A DNA stretch of 64,000 nucleotides from Gelidibacter japonicus (GCF_010725055.1 NZ_BJKB01000010.1:120578-184577); one strand, 5' to 3'. Shown: positions 37,646-47,250, numbered from the stretch's first letter. Notes: a model not told the origin generated them from the sequence alone. Numbers and translations are program-made.

Positions 37646-39478
37646 TTATAGATTTTCATTGAATTCCAACTGTGGCAATAAGGCTCCTTTTTTGTTTTGG
37701 ATCCGCTGCATTTTGCACAGAATCTGATCCAACATTTTAACGGTTTGTTCTAAATACGGGCCTTTGTTCAACATGACGCAGGTGGCGCGTTGTGCCATTG
37801 CCGCATCGGTGATTTCTGCCCTGGTGGGAATCCCTTTTTTTGTCAAATTCTCCAAAACCTGCGTAGCCCAAATATCTGGTAAATGTGCGGCATCGCAAAT
37901 TTGTATTATTTCTTCTTGGATGATGGCAAAATTTTTCCAACCGGTTTCAATGGCCAAATCGCCTCGGGCAATCATGACTCCGATAGGATAGTTTTCCATG
38001 GCTTTTAACAGAATACTTGGCAGATTCCTAAAGGCTTCTGATGTCTCAATTTTTAAGACTATGCCAAGATTGGCATTCAGTTTTTTCAATTCTTCCAATA
38101 AAGCGGCGACATCCTCTTTATTGTTTACAAACGAAAAATTGACGATATCAGCGTTTTTCGCTATAAATTTTAAATCTTTTTTGTCCTTATCGGTCAGGCC
38201 GCTAAAATCGATTTTACTGGAAGGTAGGTTTATCCCTTTATCGGCTCTGAGTTTGCCACCTTTCTTTTTTGCGTTGGTGATTTCAATAATCAGATATTTA
38301 GGATGGGTCTCTATGACCGTGCCTCCAATCTTGCCATCATCAAAAAAGATGGGATCTCCAACCTGTACATTGTTCAGAAATTCGGGTGAAGTACTTGAAA
38401 TATGGGCTATTTCAACAATATTGCCATCATCGTCAAGGACAGCTGGATTTCCTGAGATGGGCTCTTTATCGAGTCTCAGCAGATCGCCATTGGACAGGAA
38501 GATGATAGCTTCCAATGGTTCCAAATCGTGAACACTGTGGACCTCAAAGGTGGTGTTTTTCTCAAAAAACACATTTAATACGGTTTCAATGGTTACAAAG
38601 GCCGACTTGTTGCATAAACCCCAAATGCCGTTGTTTTCTTTCTCGTCAATAATGATCTTACGTTTTTTTCCTCGTGCATCCTTAAAGACAATCGTGCTGC
38701 CTTTTTCACTTTTATTGATCCATTTCTCGTTAACAGTAATGACCGCATCTACTTGCTTGTCCTTTGGTGGTTCAATTCCTTTTGGAGCCAACCAGACCCT
38801 TGCAGGCGCTACTAATTTGCCCAACATGTTCCGCTTCGGTCTTATGTGAATTACCTTGGCTCCGGGCGTTATTTTGCCCGTTCTTATTTTTAGACCTGCA
38901 AGATCCATCGCAATCTTACATTCGTTTTCAACCTCTTTAATATTGTTTATGATTTGTTTCCAAACAATCTCATCATCATGTGCACAATTGATTCTGGCAC
39001 AATCCATACCCAGTTTCAACAAGGATTCAACAAAGTTTTTATCAGTTGCGGCCTCAGTTGGCTGGGTTATCATAATGGCCGTCTCCCTTTTGTTCTTTAT
39101 CGTTCCGAAAATCACTTGACTATTGCGATGCTGAATGATCTTTGCTTCCTTGTTCGTGAGATGGATGTCCTCATGAGCGGGTGGATCAATGTTCAATAAA
39201 CTATTAAGGATGGTTTTGAAATTCAGTAATCTGTGATAAATGCTATTTTTGGATTCTGGAGAGATTGGCAAACCAATTTCATCCAATTTTTCCTGTAAGT
39301 CGCTGATGTCAAAAGAGCGCAGGGCAAGGTAATGAATCAGATTCCTGGCACTTTGGGTGTAATTTGGATGCACATTGTCCAATTGGACTTTGTATTTTGA
39401 TTCAAATTCCAAAATTTTATCAATTACCGAATCAATGACTCCTGATATTACTTGCAATTTCTTTTCTGGGTAGTGCAT
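37646..39478 (-). CDS. Atypical pyruvate kinase: N-terminal extension, no C-terminal domain
   Basis: A 610-residue protein. Residues about 1-130 are a helical extension not found in standard pyruvate kinase. The TIM barrel starts near 130 (KRETAIMITQPTEAA, MDCARINCAHDD, IAMDLAGLKIRTGKI), is split by a large B-domain insert (about 200-410) and resumes with NVQVGDPIFFDDGKIGGTVI, GIVLKIETSEAF with the catalytic Lys, GVMIARGDLAIETGWKN with metal ligands and WATQVLENLTKKGIPTRAEI. It ends about 40 residues later, so the allosteric C-domain with its FBP/AMP site is missing. It should convert PEP and ADP to pyruvate and ATP without effector control. Promoter at 39847-39889. Confidence 0.85.
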   Translation of the reverse strand: MHYPEKKLQVISGVIDSVIDKILEFESKYKVQLDNVHPNYTQSARNLIHYLALRSFDISDLQEKLDEIGLPISPESKNSIYHRLLNFKTILNSLLNIDPPAHEDIHLTNKEAKIIQHRNSQVIFGTIKNKRETAIMITQPTEAATDKNFVESLLKLGMDCARINCAHDDEIVWKQIINNIKEVENECKIAMDLAGLKIRTGKITPGAKVIHIRPKRNMLGKLVAPARVWLAPKGIEPPKDKQVDAVITVNEKWINKSEKGSTIVFKDARGKKRKIIIDEKENNGIWGLCNKSAFVTIETVLNVFFEKNTTFEVHSVHDLEPLEAIIFLSNGDLLRLDKEPISGNPAVLDDDGNIVEIAHISSTSPEFLNNVQVGDPIFFDDGKIGGTVIETHPKYLIIEITNAKKKGGKLRADKGINLPSSKIDFSGLTDKDKKDLKFIAKNADIVNFSFVNNKEDVAALLEELKKLNANLGIVLKIETSEAFRNLPSILLKAMENYPIGVMIARGDLAIETGWKNFAIIQEEIIQICDAAHLPDIWATQVLENLTKKGIPTRAEITDAAMAQRATCVMLNKGPYLEQTVKMLDQILCKMQRIQNKKGALLPQLEFNENL

Positions 39479-39846
39479 AATTGGAAAGTATTGGGTTTAT
39501 TACTGATTGTTAGAAAATAAATGATGGCAAATGACGTCTATATGTTTCTGATTTAGCATAAGAATGATATGTGAATACCACAGGTTTTCACGTCCTTAAA
39601 TCTTTACAGCATTTTCTATATGTGCAAAGCATAATTAAACCTATCAACTGGAATTGAAATTCCATTATTATGTTTAGCTTTCACAGAATGTTCAAATCAA
39701 GACATTTTGTGCTCTGAAATACTGTTTTATGGGATTATCCATCAATTTCGTTATCATATTGCCTTGCCAAGCTTTCTGAAATGTAATTTTTGAATGTGTT
39801 TGACAATTCTTTTTGCCCTGGTTGATCATTCTCATGCCAAATGAAG

Positions 39847-39889
39847 CAAAATTATGAATAAACCCAAGGAGTTAGCATGACTTTGCTCA
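39847..39889 (-). promoter_or_regulatory. TGA-N6-TCA regulated promoter of pyruvate kinase
   Basis: The palindrome is at 39878-39889 (minus strand TGAGCAAAGTCA), 23 bp, then a perfect TAATTTTG at 39854-39847; predicted start near 39842, giving a 364-base leader before the ATG at 39478. I see no gene inside the leader. Confidence 0.65.
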
Positions 39890-40079
39890 GTATTTATAAC
39901 TTTAAAATGAGGTTATTTGATATTTGGATCAATAACCGCTTTTATTGAATCGCATGGAATTCGATTTAGCCCAGTTAGGCTGTTCTGAACAATAGCATTT
40001 ACCAATTACGGTACTAGTTTGCGTCCGTGAATAATCAATTTTGGTGTTTCTCAAGAACAGGGGCATAGGTCTGCTATTA

Positions 40080-40122
40080 TGATGAATATCATATTAAATG
40101 AAAGGCAAACCTTTTAACTTTA
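40080..40122 (+). promoter_or_regulatory. TGA-N6-TCA regulated promoter of sensor kinase
   Basis: TGATGAATATCA at 40080-40091, 23 bp, then TAACTTTA at 40115-40122; predicted start near 40127. If the adjacent response regulator binds this site, the system is autoregulated. Confidence 0.65.
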
Positions 40123-40271
40123 CAGGAAAGACTAATTGGCCATCATTCGGCGCTTTAGTTGAGAGACTTGTGGTTGATAGCGTTACGATGAGATTTCATA
40201 AATCACGTGGCGCAATTATGCCTGTCTGATTGAATGGAGCATCTTTTTATTTATTAATATATTTTATACAG

Positions 40272-43200
40272 ATGAATAACAAAACAAAAAATAAAGACTT
40301 GTTCCAAACTGTTTTTGAAGCTTCTGTCGAAGGTATTTTAGTTGTCAGAAAAGATGGGCATATTTTAATGGCCAATCCTGCTTGCGAACATATTTTTGGT
40401 TATGGCGCTGGAGAGTTACTGGGTAATAATATTGATATTTTAATTCCTAAAAAATATAAACAACCACACGAGAAACATATAAAATCCTATTCTGAGAACC
40501 CCAAACCCAGAGCATTAAATAAACATCTTGATTTATGGGGAATTAAAAAAAACGGAACAGAATTTAGTTTGGATATTAGTTTAAGTCCAACGCTATTTGA
40601 AGGAGAACATGTGACTATTGCTTTTTTAAGAGATGCCACAATACGTAAAAGCAATTTTGAAAAACTTAAACAAACAAACGATAAGCTGATTGAGAGCAAT
40701 CGTAAATTTAATACCTTGATTAATAATGTGAAAGGTATTTTATTTCGCTGTGAAAACAATAGAGATTATACCATGCATTATATCAGCGAGGGGTGTTTAG
40801 AAATTACAGGTTATCCATATGAAGATTTTAAAAACAGAACTATAATTTATGGAGACCTTATTTTGGAAGAAGATCGCGAAAGTGTCTGGGAACATATACA
40901 AACGGCCATAAAACAGAGAACATCCTATGATTTTGAGCATGGCATCCAACATAAAGATGGTAGTATAAAGTACGTTTGGGTAAAGGGCGAAGCCATTTAT
41001 AACAACCAAAATGAGGCAATAGCCTTAGAAGGCTTTGTAACCGATATAACCGTGCAAAAGGAGCAGGAACTTACTATAAAAGCAAACGAAGCCAAAATGA
41101 AAGCTTTGATATCTGCTATGCCGGATATGACCTTCATCCAAGATCGTAAGGGCAATTATACAGATTGGTATGCCAACAATCCAACAAAATTATTTATGCC
41201 ACCGGAAAAGTTCATTGGCTTAAATATGAAAGACGTATTACCATCCCATCTTTATAAAAAAATGATCGTGTCTCATCAAAAAGCCATAGAGACCGGAGAA
41301 ATGCAAATTGTAGAATATAGCTATAAAGGTGAAAAGGAAATAGAACATTATGAGGCACGTGTGGTACTTATGAGCGACCATAGCCTTCTGACCATCATTC
41401 GGGATACCACTGAGAAACAAAAACTAAAAGAGAGAATCGAGGAGGAGGAGGTGAGAAGTAAAGCTATTTTAGCTGCTCTTCCAGATTTGATTTCGGTCCA
41501 GGATGAACATCAAAACATAATTGAATTGTATGCCCAAAATCCTATGTGGTTACCAAAGCCAAAGGAACAAATGCTGGGCAAAAATATCCTGGAAATTGCA
41601 CCTTCAATGGTGTATAGAAAATTTATCCAAGCTTTTAGGAGAGTCGGAAAAACAAAGACGATGGAAGTTCTTGAGGTAGAAATAGACACTCTATCCGGAC
41701 CGATGGTCTTTGAGACCCGTTTGGTGCCATTGGGCAAGAACAGAACGTTGACCATAGCCCGGGATATTACAAATAAAAAAGCCCAAGAGGAAGAACTGCT
41801 TATTAAGGACAGGGCATTGGCTTCCGCTAGCAATAGTATTGTAATTTCAGATGCTCAAAAACCAGGAACACCTATAGTTTATTGTAACGAGGCTTTTGAG
41901 AAATTGACAGGATACAATAAAGACGATATCTTAGGTAAGAATACCCATTTTTTACAGAATGATGAAAGAGATCAAGAAGAGATCACTATAATGAAAAATG
42001 CCATTTTAAATGGCCAAGCTTGTAATGTCGTGTTACGTAACTACAGAAAAGATGGGACTCTCTTTTGGAATGAGGTGACCATAACGCCTGTACATAACAA
42101 GGAGAATAAATTAACCCATTTTATTGGTATTCAGAACGACGTAACAAATAAGGCTAAAGCAGAAGACCTAAAGGATAGAACCCAAGAAATATTAGAATTA
42201 ATAGCGCAATACAAACCTTTAAAAACCATTGCTGAAAAAATTATTGAAACGGCAGAAGCACATCTTAAAAATTGCATGGGTTCTATTTTACTTTTGAATA
42301 ATGAAGACAAATCATTGCACGTATTGGCAGCACCAAAGTTGCCAAAATCATTCTGCAATTGTATTGAAGGCACTGTAGTTGGTCCAAATGTGGGATCTAG
42401 TGGTACTGCGTCATTTTTGCGAAAAGATGTTATTGTTTCTAATATTGAAACTAGTGTGCTATGGAGAGATTATAAAGAAATGGCCAAAAAGAATGGTTTA
42501 AAATCTTCTTGGGCATTTCCTATTATGTCATCTACCAATCAAGTGTTGGGTACGTTTAGTGTTTATAGCGCATTTACAAAGCAACCTTCAACCAACGAAA
42601 AAGAAATGCTTTTAGATTTGACCTATCTGGCAAGTATTGCCATTGAAAATCATAATCACACTATGATGTTGGAAAAGAATAAAAAGCAGTTAGAGAAATA
42701 TGCTCAAGAATTGGAAGATAAAGTTCAAGAGCGCACCCAAGAAGTTATGGCAACTGTAAAGGAATTGGTGGCATCTAATCTCCATCTCGAAGACCAAATA
42801 CTCCTCACCAAACAAATAGAAAGTGAAGTTGTGGCAAGTCAGAACATGGCCTCAGCAATTGCTAAAAATTTCCCAAATGGCTTTGTTGTTGTCGTGAACA
42901 AGGATTTTAAAGTACTCTTTGCCGAAGGTGAGGCTTTAACTCAATTAGGATTAAAACAGTTCATTACCAACGGTACAATTCTTAAAGATATTACTGTTTT
43001 TTCTGAAAAACGAAAAGCACGAATTAAAGAAAATTTCAAAAAAACACTTTCTGGACAGTACCTCTCTTTTGAAATCTCTTATAAAAACAGATATTTCGCT
43101 ACAAATACTGCCCCTTTATTTGATGATAATAATCAAATAAGTTATGCATTGCACGTTTATAACGACATTTCCAACCAAAAGGAAATTGAATTTAAGATAC

Positions 43201-43916
43201 AAAGCGCCTTAAGAAAAGAGCAAGAATTAAACGAATTGAAGTCGCGTTTTGTTTCAATGGCCTCTCATGAATTTAGAACTCCGTTAAGTGCCATACTTAC
43301 ATCTGCAATTTTAATTGGTAAGCAAAATGATCAAGGGAATGAGATTAAACGAGAAAAGTATGTGGCTCAAATTGAAAAGAATGTGGATAATCTTGTGTTG
43401 ATCCTTAATGACTTTCTCTCCTTGAGCAAATTAGAAGAAGGACAGGTAGTACCAACGCCAAAACGAATCGACTTAGTTTCTTTTTCTAAATTGATAATTA
43501 AAGAAATCTATCCAACCTTAAAAGCAGGGCAAGGAATTGATTTTAGGAGTGATAGTGAAGTACTCTATGTGGATTTGGACGAAAAATTATTACGTCTTAT
43601 TCTAAACAACCTATTGTCCAATGCATCAAAATACGCATTGGAGTCAACACCGATAGATTTTAAAATCTCCCAAACCCAAGCCAAGGTGATCATAGAAATT
43701 TCAGATCAGGGCATTGGTATCCCAATAGAAGAGCAACAGTTTTTATTTGATCGCTTTTTTAGGGCAAAGAATGCTGCCAATATCGAAGGCACAGGATTGG
43801 GTTTAAATATTGTAAAAAGTTACACCGAATTGATGAATGGGAGGATTCGTTTTAGAAGTAAATTAAATAGTGGCACTACGTTTTGGGTTGAATTTCCTCT
43901 AAAAGCAAATAAATGA
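40272..43916 (+). CDS. Multi-PAS/GAF sensor histidine kinase with a cysteine-less LOV-like domain
   Basis: I start at the ATG at 40272 (MNNKTKNKDLFQTVFEASVE) instead of the upstream TTG, giving 1214 residues without membrane helices. In order: PAS domains near 10-130, 150-270, 280-390 and 395-505; a LOV-like PAS near 510-640 (GYNKDDILGKNTHFLQNDER, RNYRKDGTLFWNEVTITPV) with Thr558 where photoactive LOV has Cys; a GAF domain near 645-790; a coiled coil; another PAS near 850-960; and HisKA with His999 in ASHEFRTPLSAI. An HATPase follows (NNLLSNASKYA, DQGIGIP, GTGLGLNIV). It is a cytosolic sensor, plausibly redox- or haem/flavin-based, whose partner is the next gene. Confidence 0.92.
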   Translation: MNNKTKNKDLFQTVFEASVEGILVVRKDGHILMANPACEHIFGYGAGELLGNNIDILIPKKYKQPHEKHIKSYSENPKPRALNKHLDLWGIKKNGTEFSLDISLSPTLFEGEHVTIAFLRDATIRKSNFEKLKQTNDKLIESNRKFNTLINNVKGILFRCENNRDYTMHYISEGCLEITGYPYEDFKNRTIIYGDLILEEDRESVWEHIQTAIKQRTSYDFEHGIQHKDGSIKYVWVKGEAIYNNQNEAIALEGFVTDITVQKEQELTIKANEAKMKALISAMPDMTFIQDRKGNYTDWYANNPTKLFMPPEKFIGLNMKDVLPSHLYKKMIVSHQKAIETGEMQIVEYSYKGEKEIEHYEARVVLMSDHSLLTIIRDTTEKQKLKERIEEEEVRSKAILAALPDLISVQDEHQNIIELYAQNPMWLPKPKEQMLGKNILEIAPSMVYRKFIQAFRRVGKTKTMEVLEVEIDTLSGPMVFETRLVPLGKNRTLTIARDITNKKAQEEELLIKDRALASASNSIVISDAQKPGTPIVYCNEAFEKLTGYNKDDILGKNTHFLQNDERDQEEITIMKNAILNGQACNVVLRNYRKDGTLFWNEVTITPVHNKENKLTHFIGIQNDVTNKAKAEDLKDRTQEILELIAQYKPLKTIAEKIIETAEAHLKNCMGSILLLNNEDKSLHVLAAPKLPKSFCNCIEGTVVGPNVGSSGTASFLRKDVIVSNIETSVLWRDYKEMAKKNGLKSSWAFPIMSSTNQVLGTFSVYSAFTKQPSTNEKEMLLDLTYLASIAIENHNHTMMLEKNKKQLEKYAQELEDKVQERTQEVMATVKELVASNLHLEDQILLTKQIESEVVASQNMASAIAKNFPNGFVVVVNKDFKVLFAEGEALTQLGLKQFITNGTILKDITVFSEKRKARIKENFKKTLSGQYLSFEISYKNRYFATNTAPLFDDNNQISYALHVYNDISNQKEIEFKIQSALRKEQELNELKSRFVSMASHEFRTPLSAILTSAILIGKQNDQGNEIKREKYVAQIEKNVDNLVLILNDFLSLSKLEEGQVVPTPKRIDLVSFSKLIIKEIYPTLKAGQGIDFRSDSEVLYVDLDEKLLRLILNNLLSNASKYALESTPIDFKISQTQAKVIIEISDQGIGIPIEEQQFLFDRFFRAKNAANIEGTGLGLNIVKSYTELMNGRIRFRSKLNSGTTFWVEFPLKANK

Positions 43917-43958
43917 AATGGCGTGAGATTGCCAAAGACTTGATGATGATTAATAAAT

Positions 43959-45035
43959 ATGTCTATGAAAAAAGTACTAATAATTGAAGACAATGTGGAT
44001 GTTCGCGAAAATACTGCCGACATTCTAGAGCTTGCAGGTTATAAAGTTGCCACCGCAGAAAACGGAAAAATTGGACTTGAAAAAGCAAAACAGCTACTTC
44101 CTGATGTTATTGTTTGTGATATTATGATGCCAGAAATGGATGGCTATGAAGTATTACGTGACTTAAATAAAAATGCAAAAACAGCAAGTATTCCATTTGT
44201 TTTTCTCACCGCCAAAACAGAAAGGACAGACATGCGGAAAGGTATGAATTTAGGTGCAGACGATTATTTGACCAAACCTTTTAGTGAAAACGAATTATTA
44301 GAGGCTATAGAATGCCGAATGAAAAAACACGACTTTTTGAAAAAGGAATACTCTAAAACCATTGAAGGCGTTTCCGAATTTATTGAAGCGGCCTCAACCT
44401 ATATGGATTTAGATCATTTATCCAAAGACTATTCGCCACAAAAATTCAATAAGAGAGATGTCATCTATATGGAAGGGAGTGCGGCCAACTCCCTGTATTT
44501 CATACACAGCGGCGTTGTCAAGACCTATAAATCTACTGAAAAAGGAAAAGAGTTTGTAACAGGCTTGTGCAGTGCTGGACATTTTTTTGGCCAGTTATCA
44601 TTATTGACGGATACAGGTAAATACATTGAAACTGCTACGGTGCTTGAAGATGTTGAACTTTACGAAATTCCCAAATCGGATTTTAAAACCCTCATGCATG
44701 GAAACAAAGAAGTTGCTAATAAGTTTGTAAGCTTAATTTCTAACAATCTGGTGGAGACGCAAGAACAAATGGTAAATGTGGCGTATGGAACTGTAAGGCA
44801 ACGTGTAGCAAAGGCATTGTTAGATATACATAACCAACGTATTTTAATCGATAGTGAAGATAAGGGTATTAGCATTGCTAGAGAGGATTTTGCAGGTCTT
44901 ATTGGTACGGCAACAGAAACAGCCATACGTATGCTCACCGACTTTAAGGATGAAGGTTTAATAACCATTGGGTCTGGCAGAAGAATTGTATTGGAAGATA
45001 TAGAAGCCCTTGAGGAAATTGTGATATTTGGGTAG
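43959..45035 (+). CDS. Response regulator with CRP/FNR-type DNA-binding output
   Basis: A 358-residue protein. Receiver domain about 1-125 with phospho-acceptor Asp54 (VIVCDIMMPEMDG), acidic pair in IIEDNVDV and Lys in YLTKPFSENE. Cyclic-nucleotide-binding-like domain about 160-270 (GSAANSLYFIHSGVVKTYKS, HFFGQLSLLTDTG). HTH_Crp about 280-350 with recognition helix GTATETAIRMLTDFKDEG. The E-T-x-x-R of that helix matches the Glu and Arg that contact TGA in CRP and FNR. No FNR-type cysteine cluster is present, so the signal should come by phosphorylation from the adjacent kinase, 42 bases upstream. I infer that it reads the TGA-N6-TCA sites in this window. Confidence 0.92.
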   Translation: MSMKKVLIIEDNVDVRENTADILELAGYKVATAENGKIGLEKAKQLLPDVIVCDIMMPEMDGYEVLRDLNKNAKTASIPFVFLTAKTERTDMRKGMNLGADDYLTKPFSENELLEAIECRMKKHDFLKKEYSKTIEGVSEFIEAASTYMDLDHLSKDYSPQKFNKRDVIYMEGSAANSLYFIHSGVVKTYKSTEKGKEFVTGLCSAGHFFGQLSLLTDTGKYIETATVLEDVELYEIPKSDFKTLMHGNKEVANKFVSLISNNLVETQEQMVNVAYGTVRQRVAKALLDIHNQRILIDSEDKGISIAREDFAGLIGTATETAIRMLTDFKDEGLITIGSGRRIVLEDIEALEEIVIFG

Positions 45036-45269
45036 GAAAAGAACAGTACGACTCAATGAGGTAAAACTTATTATATGGTCTACTTCAATACTCAACTGCT
45101 CTATGTTCAACCAATGGGGCTAACAAGAGTATCGATTTAACCCAACGGGTGCGATTTTATAACATTGCTAGTTGCCCCATTTGTTTTAGTTTTTTCTCAC
45201 TAGATTGGCTTTGTTCTGTTATAGTTTGAATGTATGGCAACAATAATTCCTGGACAAAGCCATTGATCT

Positions 45270-45599
45270 CTATTTTTGCAATCGCGCGTTTTTCTTTTTT
45301 AGATCTTCCAATTTGGCCTCCAAAGAGGTGATGATATCTTCAGCCTTATAGCTCATGTTGGATAGGGTAGCATCTAATTTTTTCTCGAAAGCTATCTTTT
45401 TTTCGTTTGCAGTTTTGGTAAGTTCTTCTTTGGCATGTTTTAACCGATCTGAAATTTCGTGTGTCGCATCGGTTACTGTCAGTTTTATTTTTTCCCTGGT
45501 TTCACTTCCTTTATTTGGAGCAAATAAAATACCGAGTCCTGTGCCAATTGCTGCACCAGTTAAAAACGAGAGAACTAGTTTTACATTATTGTTTTTCAT
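45270..45599 (-). CDS. YtxH-domain protein (longer paralogue)
   Basis: A 109-residue protein started at the ATG at 45599 (MKNNNVKLVLSFLTGAAIGT); codons farther upstream would lie before the predicted transcript start near 45626. The N-terminal helix and FAPNKGSETREKIKLTVTDA match the 61-residue paralogue at 36088. The tail is a longer coiled coil rich in Lys and Glu (LKHAKEELTKTANEKKIAFE, ITSLEAKLEDLKKKNARLQK). It is a stress-associated small membrane protein of unknown action. The -7 element is on its own regulated promoter. Confidence 0.85.
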   Translation of the reverse strand: MKNNNVKLVLSFLTGAAIGTGLGILFAPNKGSETREKIKLTVTDATHEISDRLKHAKEELTKTANEKKIAFEKKLDATLSNMSYKAEDIITSLEAKLEDLKKKNARLQK

Positions 45600-45630
45600 G
45601 ATATTGATTATTTGAGTTATTTCTATACAG

Positions 45631-45673
45631 TAAAAATATAAAGAGAAAGTGGTGTACAAAATGATGTAGCTCA
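45631..45673 (-). promoter_or_regulatory. TGA-N6-TCA regulated promoter of second ytxH-like gene
   Basis: The palindrome is at 45662-45673 (minus strand TGAGCTACATCA), 23 bp, then TATTTTTA at 45638-45631; predicted start near 45626. It is divergent from the next promoter, 60 bp away. Confidence 0.65.
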
Positions 45674-45733
45674 GTTGTTGTTCTTATGATGACTTTCATA
45701 CTTCATAATACTAGCAGTCCTTCTGATGCCAAT

Positions 45734-45776
45734 TGACCTACATCATTTCTAATGCTCAACGATCGCGCTATATTGG
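45734..45776 (+). promoter_or_regulatory. TGA-N6-TCA regulated promoter of hypothetical gene
   Basis: TGACCTACATCA at 45734-45745, 23 bp, then TATATTGG at 45769-45776; predicted start near 45781, 35 bases before the ATG at 45816. Confidence 0.65.
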
Positions 45777-45815
45777 GTTAACATTTGGTTTTACACCATA
45801 TTTTTATTGTTGATA

Positions 45816-46316
45816 ATGACATCAGATAACTATAATACAAGGCAGAAACAGGTTTATTTTAAAGCTTTTCAAGAACTTCCACAACTAGAGAATGTTTTGG
45901 AACAGATTAAAGAAAAAAATGCTTCTGAATTTCAGATGACTATTTTAGGAAAGGTCATCCAATTTTATAGCGATAAAGACATGGAAATTCCAGAGAATAC
46001 TTCTTATATAAAAGCATATTGGAAAGATTTGTTGGGCAAAACCGTAAACTTTGGACAGTTTTATAATCCGGAAAGTGGATTTATTTTTATAGTGGGTCCT
46101 TTGGTATCTACATTTCTCCAAAAAATAAACGGGAGGTATTTAGCTACCCTATCTTCTGGACCTTACGGAATTTTTAGGGGAATAGGAGTAACTGAAACCG
46201 AGGCAACAACCTATCTGAGACTCTTGGATAGCGGCCAATATTTATTAATTTTAAGAGGTTTTTCAGACGAAATACAAAAATTGGATATGATTCTTAATAG
46301 CCCTGTTGAGTGTTAG
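45816..46316 (+). CDS. Hypothetical protein
   Basis: I start at the ATG at 45816, not the TTG at 45807. The 166-residue product is soluble with no signal peptide. An N-terminal charged part (RQKQVYFKAFQELPQLENVL) precedes a beta-rich C-terminal half (GFIFIVGPLVSTFLQKINGR, YLRLLDSGQYLLILRGFSDE). The C-terminal half resembles small glycine-zipper-free general-stress sequences only loosely, and I cannot name a family. It has a regulated promoter and is followed by hairpin 46368-46395, which probably ends its transcript. Confidence 0.7.
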   Translation: MTSDNYNTRQKQVYFKAFQELPQLENVLEQIKEKNASEFQMTILGKVIQFYSDKDMEIPENTSYIKAYWKDLLGKTVNFGQFYNPESGFIFIVGPLVSTFLQKINGRYLATLSSGPYGIFRGIGVTETEATTYLRLLDSGQYLLILRGFSDEIQKLDMILNSPVEC

Positions 46317-46367
46317 GGTTTATAGGAACCCACAAATATTTTGTGTGTTATAAATAGCTTTAAAACA

Positions 46368-46398
46368 GAAACGAGAAGTCGTAACTTCTCGTTTCTTA
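46368..46398 (+). terminator. Hairpin ending the hypothetical gene; first member of repeated hairpin A
   Basis: An 11-bp stem GAAACGAGAAG / CTTCTCGTTTC with a six-base loop. The same hairpin recurs at 46821-46846 and 47282-47309 with the paired bases changed on both sides (ACGAGAAG versus ACTGGAAG), and in imperfect form at 47741-47769. Confidence 0.7.
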
Positions 46399-47002
46399 TG
46401 AAGTGATCATTATGTTTACCACTGTTTAATTGTTTAAACCAACCTATCTCAGACTATTAAACAAATAAAGCGCTGGTTACATAGATTACCACCTCATATG
46501 AGTTACACTTTGCTTTTCAGCTGTTGGTAACCATAGCTTTTAGGATAATCTGGGACATTTTACTGTCCCAGATTCTTGGAGCAAATTATTCTTTGGAATC
46601 TTTAGACATTGCATACACTTTTTAAGAAAGTCAACACAGTACACTTAAAGCTTTTACAAGAATATTGCTGCCATGGGGATGTTGTTCGATCCTACATCAA
46701 GTAATTGTTTTTCAAAAAAGGTATTTTGATAATCTTATTCACAATTTCGAGACGAAAAATAAAAGAACAAATGACCACCAAAATTGGACACGATAATTCT
46801 ATCATAAATGTTCAAGATAAAAACTGGAAGCCGAAACTTCCAGTTTCCTTTTGGAACGATTCATTTTATTCGTAGGTTCAATCGATTCATTTTGTATTTT
46901 ATTTTCTAAAATTCTAAAACACTCAACTAGCCAATCTTAATAAAATAAACTCAATCGTTCCATCTTAGTTATACTTGCTTTACAGTAGTTGATAGCCAAT
47001 GT

Positions 47003-47203
47003 TTTAAAATAATCTGGGACACTTTACCGTCCCAGATTACTGGTACAAATTATTCTATGAAATTTTATGCTATTATACACTTTGAAAAAGTCAATATAAT
47101 AACTCAAATTTTTAAGAAACCTTTGATACCCAAGATTCCCCTGTACATCTACAGCAAGAACCTATATTATATGTTTTCAATGAACGGTCTAACCTGTAAT
47201 TAT
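47003..47203 (-). ncRNA. Candidate regulated small RNA, copy 2
   Basis: Predicted minus-strand transcript of about 200 bases, from the start set by the regulated promoter 47208-47250 to hairpin B (47038-47011), which on this strand is followed by ATTTTAAAAC. It contains a possible 14-codon frame at 47148-47104 (MYRGILGIKGFLKI). It has no longer reading frame on the transcribed strand. Confidence 0.5.
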
Positions 47204-47207
47204 ACTG

Positions 47208-47250
47208 CTAACTTACAATGGTTTATGGTATTAGGAAATGACCTAGGTCA
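47208..47250 (-). promoter_or_regulatory. TGA-N6-TCA regulated promoter of small RNA copy 2
   Basis: The perfect palindrome TGACCTAGGTCA at 47239-47250; reading minus, 23 bp, then TAAGTTAG at 47215-47208. No acceptable -7 element lies at 23 bp on the plus side. Confidence 0.6.
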
